Shown here one piece after another: positions 1 through 3,817 of a DNA stretch of 6,249 bases. The DNA comes from SVQP01 sp045594705 (GTDB lineage: Bacteria; Bacillota; Clostridia; Oscillospirales; CAG-272): the NCBI GenBank assembly GCA_045594705.1, contig JAZNZB010000094.1, forward strand, positions 1-6,249. The letters run 5' to 3'. The position numbers were made by a program, and so were the translations under genes. Below the pieces are notes generated by a model, which worked only from the letters and a program-made list of their open reading frames with translations, did no database searches and was not told the origin of the DNA. Each line of letters starts with the position of its first letter. Within the stretch, counting starts at the first letter, position 1.

Positions 1-14
1 GATTGTCATTTAAA

Positions 15-38
15 GCCCCGCGGCCTACGCCGCGGGGC
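15..38 (-). terminator. GC-rich hairpin, likely terminator of the perR-rubrerythrin transcript
   Basis: A perfect 9-bp stem (GCCCCGCGG pairing with CCGCGGGGC) closes a 6-nt loop, about 57 bp beyond the rubrerythrin stop codon. Read on the minus strand, the stem is followed by TTTAAAT, a short and weak U-tract. Position and stem strength favour a factor-independent terminator for the leftward operon. The poor U-run leaves room for it being only a 3'-end stabilising hairpin. Confidence 0.55.
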
Positions 39-70
39 AAGGATGTCAAAATACTTGGAGGAGTATATTG

Positions 71-115
71 ATGAACTATCCGATTTTTGATCTTATCAAT
101 AGTTGTCAGCCTTGA
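71..115 (+). other. Possible 14-codon small ORF with a strong ribosome binding site
   Basis: GGAGGAG at 57-63 lies 7 nt before an ATG that opens a 14-residue frame, MNYPIFDLINSCQP, ending in TGA at 113-115. The last 20 bases overlap the 3' end of rubrerythrin on the other strand. No promoter is visible upstream, so a transcript would have to come from the left of the window, through the 15-38 hairpin. It could be a tiny gene, the remnant of a gene cut off by rearrangement, or chance. The only support is the quality of the initiation signal. Confidence 0.2.
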
Positions 116-635
116 TCTCGAAGTATGCCTGAGGATGTGCACATACGGGGCACATGCCGGGAGCAGACTTACCGATCACGATGTGACCGCAGTTACGGCA
201 GACCCAGGTAGCCTCGCCATCCTTGGAGAACACGATCTTGTTCTCTACGTTGCCGATCAGCTTTCTGTATCTTTCCTCATGCTCCTTTTCGATCTTACCA
301 ACAGCCTCGAACAGATAAGCGATGCGGGTAAAGCCCTCTTCGCGAGCAGTCTTTGCAAAGCCTGCGTACATATCGGTCCACTCGTAGTTCTCGCCTTCAG
401 CAGCGTCGCCCAGGTTAGTCAGCGTGTCCGGAATATCGCCGCCGTGCAGCTCCTTGAACCACAGCTTAGCATGCTCCTTTTCATTGTTGGCAGTTTCCTC
501 AAAGATTGCTGCGATCTGCTCGTAGCCTTCTTTTCTTGCCTTGGATGCATAGTAGGTGTACTTATTTCTTGCCTGAGATTCGCCCGCAAATGCAGCCATC
601 AAATTCTTTTCGGTTTGAGATCCTCTGAGTTCCAT
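96..635 (-). CDS. rbr: Rubrerythrin
   Basis: Cytosolic non-haem iron peroxidase of 179 residues that reduces hydrogen peroxide to water in anaerobes, taking electrons through its own rubredoxin domain. An N-terminal four-helix diiron domain (about residues 1-135) carries the expected ligands in family order: Glu19, Glu52 with His55 (EKEH), Glu82 and Glu85 (ENYEW), and Glu116 with His119 (EKEH). The C-terminal rubredoxin-like domain has two CxxC pairs, Cys146/Cys149 and Cys162/Cys165, to hold one iron. Length and domain order match standard rubrerythrins, with no sign of damage. The start is fixed by AGGAG at 646-650, 10 nt upstream. The gene follows the PerR-type regulator by 34 bp with no promoter that I can see between them, so the two are probably one transcript. 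In clostridia, rubrerythrins are known PerR targets, which fits a peroxide-induced unit. Confidence 0.97.
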   Translation of the reverse strand: MELRGSQTEKNLMAAFAGESQARNKYTYYASKARKEGYEQIAAIFEETANNEKEHAKLWFKELHGGDIPDTLTNLGDAAEGENYEWTDMYAGFAKTAREEGFTRIAYLFEAVGKIEKEHEERYRKLIGNVENKIVFSKDGEATWVCRNCGHIVIGKSAPGMCPVCAHPQAYFEIKADNY

Positions 636-669
636 TGTGAAAATTCTCCTTTATTATTGATTATGATTT

Positions 670-1056
670 TTAATTGGGTTCTTGATTACAGGTCGGACAA
701 AGTCCGAAAAATTGTACGTGACACGCGTCTATGCGACCGCCCTGCACGGGCACCGCGCTGTGTTCCAGCTCTGCGGTATCGTCGATCTCCACGTCGCTGA
801 CCGCTCCGCAACATCGACACACCATGTGTGCATGCCGTCCCAGCGTGACGTCAAAGCAATCCGAGCTGCCTGCCAACACAAGACGCTGCAGCTCACCGTT
901 CTCGGCGGCCTCGGCGAGAACACGGAACACAGTCGCTCTGGAGATGGCGGGGTCCTCTTTGTGCACCGCCCCCAACACGTCCCCTGCCGTCGGGTGGTCC
1001 AACGCGGATACGACCTGCATCACAAGCTCGGTTTGATGCGTTTTCCTTGTTCTCAT
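670..1056 (-). CDS. perR: Fur-family regulator, PerR type
   Basis: DNA-binding metalloregulator of 128 residues. The N-terminal winged helix spans about residues 8-62 (recognition stretch ISRATVFRVL, 38-47). The C-terminal dimerisation domain has two CxxC pairs, Cys80/Cys83 and Cys120/Cys123, which form the structural zinc site. The regulatory metal set of PerR is complete by position: His21, Asp69, His75, His77 and Asp88. In PerR, iron-catalysed oxidation of the histidines matching His21 and His75 releases DNA, so this is likely a peroxide sensor rather than an iron-uptake regulator. Telling PerR from Fur by sequence alone is not absolute, and the co-transcribed rubrerythrin is what tips the balance. 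AGGAGTG at 1064-1070 sets the start. The promoter just upstream contains an inverted repeat that could mediate autorepression of the pair. Slightly short but not truncated. Confidence 0.88.
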   Translation of the reverse strand: MRTRKTHQTELVMQVVSALDHPTAGDVLGAVHKEDPAISRATVFRVLAEAAENGELQRLVLAGSSDCFDVTLGRHAHMVCRCCGAVSDVEIDDTAELEHSAVPVQGGRIDACHVQFFGLCPTCNQEPN

Positions 1057-1071
1057 ACAAAGTCACTCCTT

Positions 1072-1090
1072 ATTGAGACTGTGTCTTAAT
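1072..1090. promoter_or_regulatory. Inverted repeat at the perR start point, candidate PerR operator
   Basis: ATTGAGAC and GTCTTAAT form 8-bp arms (7 of 8 positions complementary) around a 3-bp centre. The element overlaps the end of the -10 box and covers the expected transcription start, where a bound repressor would block the promoter. Size and symmetry suit a dimeric Fur-family protein. The bases differ from the Bacillus PerR box, so assignment to PerR is by position only. Confidence 0.5.
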
Positions 1091-1116
1091 TATATCAGAT
1101 TTTTTGAAAATGTCAA
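1089..1116 (-). promoter_or_regulatory. Consensus promoter of the perR-rbr operon
   Basis: On the minus strand, TTGACA (1111-1116) and TATAAT (1089-1094) are separated by 16 bp, a perfect vegetative sigma-factor match in both boxes. It lies about 33 bp before the perR start codon and only 20 bp or so after the stop codon of the neighbouring membrane-protein gene. No clear terminator separates the two, so some read-through is possible. Confidence 0.85.
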
Positions 1117-1135
1117 TAGGTTTGAGAAAATTTTT

Positions 1136-1813
1136 TCAGGAATTTTCTGTTTCTCTCTTCCCCGGTGTCCAGTCTACGTCAGGCGGATCGTCATCTAACT
1201 CATCCTCGGGGATCTCCTCATCCGCCTCTCCGTCGCGCAGCTTTTTATACCGGATTCCCTGGTACGCGCCTACGATCGCAAGGCCGAGTCCTGCCTTGGC
1301 CGTCCATTCCACTGCACGCTGCAAAAGCAGGGTGACCTCCTCAACGCTCAACTGCGTTTCCGGATAAACAAAATCCTCATGCTCCTTTTCAAGCTCCTCC
1401 AGCATCAGGCACGTTTCCCTTTGCTCGGCAAACTCAGCGATCTGCTTCGGGCACACGATCAAAATGATAATAATAAATGATCCCAGAATAATCAGAGCCT
1501 TGATCAGATGCTTGCGCTGCGCGTCACGCTTTGACCCAAGGCACATGACCACGGGCACGCTGCACGCCAAAATCAGCGGCACGGTATAGCCAAACGCAAT
1601 CACGATCCAGCCGAAATGATTCATTTTTTCCTCGATCAGCTCATCCTGCTTTTCGGCAAACTGATCGTTGATCATATTCAAGGAAACACCCAGTAATACA
1701 CTTAAGATAAGGATACCCAGAACGACGCGTATCCAATCAAAGCCAATGCGATCAAATATCGCTTTCAGCCCTCCCGCAGGCTTTGCGGGCGCGGAAGTTT
1801 CATGCTTTGCCAT
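1136..1813 (-). CDS. Unrecognised multi-pass membrane protein with acidic C-terminal tail
   Basis: I do not recognise this 225-residue protein. A basic, Pro/Ala-rich N-terminus is followed by hydrophobic segments at about 30-48, 68-92, 103-121 and a weaker one at 171-188. Charged stretches lie between them (49-66 and 122-160, the latter likely helical and Glu-rich). A strongly acidic tail (196-214) includes a run of Asp and two prolines. No signal peptidase site, catalytic motif or metal motif is evident. I chose the ATG at 1811-1813 because AGGAG (1824-1828) is 10 nt upstream. The in-frame GTG at 1820-1822 is only 1 nt from that site and is unlikely. It has its own promoter and diverges from the small cysteine protein gene. 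The perR promoter begins right after its stop, so it may sometimes be co-transcribed with perR, but nothing links it to peroxide stress. Confidence 0.85.
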   Translation of the reverse strand: MAKHETSAPAKPAGGLKAIFDRIGFDWIRVVLGILILSVLLGVSLNMINDQFAEKQDELIEEKMNHFGWIVIAFGYTVPLILACSVPVVMCLGSKRDAQRKHLIKALIILGSFIIIILIVCPKQIAEFAEQRETCLMLEELEKEHEDFVYPETQLSVEEVTLLLQRAVEWTAKAGLGLAIVGAYQGIRYKKLRDGEADEEIPEDELDDDPPDVDWTPGKRETENS

Positions 1814-1845
1814 CAAGGCCACGCTCCTTTTTTCAAATTCAATAT

Positions 1846-1874
1846 ATTATACCACACTTTACGCGCTTTGTCCA
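1846..1874 (-). promoter_or_regulatory. Promoter of the 1136-1813 membrane protein gene
   Basis: On the minus strand, TGGACA (1869-1874, one mismatch to consensus) and a perfect TATAAT (1846-1851) are 17 bp apart. This gives a short untranslated leader before the AGGAG at 1824-1828. It is arranged back to back with the plus-strand promoter at 1902-1930. Confidence 0.75.
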
Positions 1875-1901
1875 GTGCTGCAGCAAAATTCCGCGAGGGC
1901 G

Positions 1902-1930
1902 TTGACACTTTTTCTGCGGTATGCTATAAT
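1902..1930 (+). promoter_or_regulatory. Perfect consensus promoter of the small cysteine protein gene
   Basis: TTGACA (1902-1907) and TATAAT (1925-1930) are spaced by exactly 17 bp, the ideal vegetative promoter. It lies 25 bp ahead of the ATG at 1955, implying a leader of only about 18 nt that contains the GAGG ribosome binding site (1944-1947). The match suggests strong constitutive expression of a very small gene. Confidence 0.85.
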
Positions 1931-1954
1931 AGGAACGGAAAGTGAGGCGAGCGT

Positions 1955-2152
1955 ATGGCAACCGATCAAAAAAAGAAGCAAGGAACTTGTGAAAGCTGCG
2001 AATTTTACGACTACGACGAGGAATACGACGCATACGTTTGCGAGGTCTCCTTGGACGAGGACGACATGTGCGATTTCCTTTCGCGCAACACAGGTCACTG
2101 CCCCTATTACCGTTTTTACGACGAGTACAAAAGCGTGCAGAAGCAGAATTGA
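1955..2152 (+). CDS. Small acidic cysteine-containing protein, DUF6472-like
   Basis: A 65-residue cytosolic protein of unknown function. After a lysine-rich start comes Cys12-x2-Cys15, then the aromatic/acidic stretch EFYDYDEEYDAYVC ending at Cys29, an acidic segment (LDEDDM, 33-38), and CPYYRFYDEYKSVQK (49-63). Four cysteines (12, 15, 29, 49) are placed as a possible zinc or other metal knot, and a fifth, Cys39, is extra. The pattern and length match, from memory, the uncharacterised family DUF6472 of Clostridia; I could not search it. GAGG at 1944-1947 and a perfect promoter support it as real and well expressed. Its last two codons and stop codon lie inside the first copy of the palindromic repeat, so the extreme C-terminus is repeat-derived. 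It stands alone, with a terminator about 225 bp downstream. Confidence 0.85.
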   Translation: MATDQKKKQGTCESCEFYDYDEEYDAYVCEVSLDEDDMCDFLSRNTGHCPYYRFYDEYKSVQKQN

Positions 2153-2224
2153 CCTGCGTCAATTCTGCAGTTATGATTGCCCCGGCAGAATTGACCTGCG
2201 TCAATTCTGCAGTTATGATTGCCC
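2143..2224. repeat. Two tandem copies of a 40-bp repeat with an 11-bp-stem hairpin
   Basis: The 40-bp segments 2143-2182 and 2185-2224 are identical, with a period of 42 bp. Each starts with a perfect palindrome, GCAGAATTGAC, loop CTGC, GTCAATTCTGC (2143-2168 and 2185-2210), followed by AGTTATGATTGCCC. No U-tract follows either hairpin, so they are poor terminators. Perfect identity suggests recent duplication. The first copy overlaps the 3' end of the small gene. Confidence 0.95.
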
Positions 2225-2287
2225 TTTGGGCAAGTTATGAGTTATGATACGCTTCGCGTAGTTATGATGCCCTTCGGGCAGTTTGAA
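2169..2287 (+). repeat. Array of AGTTATGA blocks with variable mini-hairpins (forward half)
   Basis: The constant 8-mer AGTTATGA occurs at 2169, 2211, 2233, 2240 and 2260, with a decayed copy at 2280. Between copies lie short stems that differ in sequence but keep their form: TGCC-CC-GGCA (2178-2187), TGCCC-TTT-GGGCA (2220-2232), TACGC-TTC-GCGTA (2248-2260) and TGCCC-TTC-GGGCA (2268-2280). The last two full units are exactly 20 bp long. Conserved stems with changing bases imply that the fold, not the sequence, is what is kept. Confidence 0.9.
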
Positions 2288-2305
2288 GCTACAAAGGCAA
2301 TCATA

Positions 2306-2370
2306 TCATAACTTGGCGCAGCCAATCATAACTTGGCACAGCAAATCATAACTTCGCGCAGCCAATCATC
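2306..2370 (-). repeat. Inverted half of the array: 20-bp tandem units
   Basis: TCATAACT, the reverse complement of the forward block, occurs at 2306, 2326 and 2346, with a partial copy at 2366, giving a strict 20-bp period. The units end in small stems: TTGGC-GCA-GCCAA (perfect, 2313-2325), TTGGC-ACA-GCAAA (one mismatch) and TTCGC-GCA-GCCAA (one mismatch). Together with the forward half, the region could fold into one long imperfect hairpin; for example TATGATTGCC (2214-2223) pairs with GGCAATCATA (2296-2305). Confidence 0.9.
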
Positions 2371-2375
2371 ACGCA

Positions 2376-2401
2376 AAAAGCACCTCGCATGAGGTGCTTT
2401 T
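2376..2401. terminator. Bidirectional intrinsic terminator between convergent genes
   Basis: AAAAGCACCTC and GAGGTGCTTTT form a perfect 11-bp stem around the loop GCAT. T-rich tails follow on the plus strand (TTTTTCTTTT), and an A-run gives TTTTT on the minus strand. It sits 3 bp after the stop codon of the leftward exporter gene and downstream of the repeat array, so it can serve both that gene and the rightward small cysteine protein gene. Confidence 0.92.
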
Positions 2402-2404
2402 CTT

Positions 2405-2875
2405 TTATCCGTGTTCCTTTTCTCTTTCCAATCTCTGTTTCTTGGCCGCCTCGATCCAGCGCATGGCACCCGTGACCAAAATAATGGCAACTGCAATACC
2501 CGTGCAGATCTTGACCGCTGCCAGCATATTTTCCATAAATAGTGCTTGATTCCCGCTGAACAGATAAAACATGGTATAATACAACCTGCTTCCGGGCACG
2601 AGAGGCAAAAGCGTGGGAATCATGAATACGGTCGTAGGCGTTTTGAGCACGCGCGCCATAATCTCACAATATACACAAGGCACGGCCGTTGCCACCATAT
2701 TGGTGATCAACGGGTCAAGTCCGAGCTTATCCCCGATCAGCATCAGAAGGCAGGAGATGGTGCTTCCGATCAAAGCCCAGAACAGCTTTTTGGGCGGCAC
2801 GTCAAAAATGATGGCAATCCCTACCATTGCAACGGTACATGCCACAGTCAGATATGCAACCTGTCCCCAATTCAT
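2405..2875 (-). CDS. Threonine/serine exporter, small membrane subunit (YjjB/ThrE_2 type)
   Basis: A 156-residue inner-membrane protein matching the C-terminal half of ThrE exporters (DUF3815/YjjB). The hydrophobic profile suggests about four to five membrane segments (roughly 6-24, 31-48, 56-76, 81-107, 118-136). The family signature IPTLLPLVPGSRLYYTM (86-102) is intact, and the tail (137-156) is a charged cytosolic helix. A longer in-frame start exists at 2899, but I chose the ATG at 2873-2875. AGGAGG (2882-2887) lies 6 nt before it, and it overlaps the upstream stop codon as ATGA, the usual sign of translational coupling with the larger subunit. The two halves are one chain in Corynebacterium ThrE and separate in E. 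coli YjjP/YjjB. Role by homology: export of threonine, serine or other small molecules by the proton gradient; substrate not provable here. Confidence 0.9.
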   Translation of the reverse strand: MNWGQVAYLTVACTVAMVGIAIIFDVPPKKLFWALIGSTISCLLMLIGDKLGLDPLITNMVATAVPCVYCEIMARVLKTPTTVFMIPTLLPLVPGSRLYYTMFYLFSGNQALFMENMLAAVKICTGIAVAIILVTGAMRWIEAAKKQRLEREKEHG

Positions 2876-3663
2876 ACGATCCCTCCTATCGTCAGCCATG
2901 CAAGACCGTAGCCCGCAGCGATCAAGGCAGCCGTAAACAGTGCCTGCACAAAGCGTAAAAGTCCCGAAACCATATCTCCGCCAAACAGATCGCGCAGCGA
3001 GGTCCAGAGTGCAAGCCCGGGGATCATAAGCATGATCGTACCGATCATGATCTTATCAGGCTGACCAACCGGCAAACCGGCACAGACAAGCAGGGCCAAG
3101 CATCCTGCCACAAAAGCTGTGACAAAGGTTTTAAGCGTGCCGTTGACCTTGCTTGGAGTATACATATTGAACAGCATGATCACTACACCGATCACGGCAG
3201 CGATCAGACCGTCTGCCCAACCGCCACCGAAAAGGATAGCAAATCCCCCCGCTGCGATGGCCGCGGCAAAAAACATCAAATATCCCGGATATGTTTGCTT
3301 TTTGCAAATCCGCTCTACCTCTGCCTTGACCTCCCACGGATCCTCGGGGCAGGCGCACAGCCTGCGCGAGAGCGCATTGAGCTTTTCGATGCGGACAAGA
3401 CTGTTTCCGATACTGCCCACCTTGCGGATCTGCGTATAGTGGTCACCGTTGGGCCCCTCCGAGGTCACGCCGATCAGAACGACGATGGAAAACACGTCCA
3501 CGTCGTGCGCACCGTAAGCAAAGCACAGCCTTTCCACCGTATCCTCCACGCGACGCACCTCAGCCCCCGCTTCCAGAAGGCGGCAGGCGATATCAAGTAT
3601 GGTATCCAGCACGTCGTCATAATCGTATGGGAGCAACGTGCTGCTTTGCTGTTGTGTGGTCAT
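2872..3663 (-). CDS. Threonine/serine exporter, large subunit (YjjP/ThrE N-terminal type)
   Basis: A 263-residue protein of the ThrE/DUF1212 family. Residues 1-120 form the cytosolic domain typical of the family, with the signature GAEVRRVEDTVERL (33-46). Around residues 126-263 are about five membrane segments, including FAAAIAAGGFAILFGGG (132-148) and the family stretch PGLALWTSLRDLFGGD. The start is supported by AAGGA at 3670-3674, 6 nt from the ATG, and by a promoter just upstream. Its stop overlaps the start of the small subunit by 4 bp (ATGA), so both subunits should be made in step and form one exporter. It diverges from the DUF1538/PII pair, so both sets could be part of amino-acid or nitrogen balance; that link is inference. 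Full length, no defects seen. Confidence 0.92.
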   Translation of the reverse strand: MTTQQQSSTLLPYDYDDVLDTILDIACRLLEAGAEVRRVEDTVERLCFAYGAHDVDVFSIVVLIGVTSEGPNGDHYTQIRKVGSIGNSLVRIEKLNALSRRLCACPEDPWEVKAEVERICKKQTYPGYLMFFAAAIAAGGFAILFGGGWADGLIAAVIGVVIMLFNMYTPSKVNGTLKTFVTAFVAGCLALLVCAGLPVGQPDKIMIGTIMLMIPGLALWTSLRDLFGGDMVSGLLRFVQALFTAALIAAGYGLAWLTIGGIV

Positions 3664-3688
3664 ATCATTTCCTTATCCATTCAAAATA

Positions 3689-3732
3689 GTTTGACAATAT
3701 GAGTATATCATATTCTCCCCCGCTTGTCAAAC
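3689..3732. promoter_or_regulatory. Nested inverted repeats around the exporter promoter, candidate operator
   Basis: GTTTGACAA (3689-3697) and its exact complement TTGTCAAAC (3724-3732) flank the promoter. Inside them, GAGTATA-TCA-TATTCTC (3701-3717) is a second imperfect palindrome over the -10 box with nearly the same centre. The right outer arm contains the -35 box. This arrangement suits a dimeric regulator, but no candidate regulator gene is next to it. Confidence 0.45.
3702..3730 (-). promoter_or_regulatory. Promoter of the exporter gene pair
   Basis: On the minus strand, TTGACA (3725-3730) and TATACT (3702-3707) are 17 bp apart, close to consensus. The expected start point gives a leader of roughly 30 nt before the 3663 start codon. 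It is embedded in the inverted repeats described at 3689-3732. Confidence 0.8.
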
Positions 3733-3748
3733 AGAACTTTACAAAATG

Positions 3749-3780
3749 TTCACCAATATCGGCGATCTGTCCGATATAAT
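3749..3780 (+). promoter_or_regulatory. Probable promoter of the DUF1538-PII pair with an inverted repeat
   Basis: A perfect TATAAT (3775-3780, with a second overlapping copy at 3780-3785) lies upstream of the gene. No good -35 box is found at 17 bp; the nearest, TTCACC (3749-3754), is 20 bp away. ATATCGG (3756-3762) and CCGATAT (3771-3777) form perfect 7-bp arms with an 8-bp centre, filling the spacer and entering the -10 box. A strong -10 with a poor -35 and a palindrome between suggests control by a bound protein. Confidence 0.5.
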
Positions 3781-3817
3781 ATAATAGGAATAATATGATG
3801 TGAGGTGTTTTTGAGAA

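Noticed and set aside
636..720. Separate promoter for rubrerythrin
   Set aside because: CATAAT near the gap resembles a -10 box, but no acceptable -35 lies 16-18 bp upstream.
87..800. 237-codon plus-strand open frame across rubrerythrin and the end of perR
   Set aside because: It is the antisense of two clear genes, has no ribosome binding site, and its translation shows no family features.
2143..2210. Hairpins at 2143-2168 and 2185-2210 as transcription terminators
   Set aside because: No U-tract follows on either strand. The true terminator is at 2376-2401.
1668..2240. 190-codon plus-strand frame through the divergent promoters and the small cysteine gene
   Set aside because: It runs antisense to the membrane protein gene, across both promoters and out of frame through the small gene. 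Its end is translated palindromic repeat.
2306..2370. CRISPR-like array (regular 20-bp period)
   Set aside because: The repeat fills the whole period, so there are no unique spacers, the units are too short, and no cas gene is nearby.
2876..2899. Upstream ATG at 2899 for the small exporter subunit
   Set aside because: No ribosome binding site precedes it and it adds eight charged residues inside the partner gene. The ATG at 2875 has AGGAGG at good spacing and the ATGA overlap.
3691..3719. Plus-strand promoter starting with TTGACA at 3691
   Set aside because: The spacing leads to TCTCCC rather than a -10 box. The hexamer is simply the other arm of the inverted repeat.
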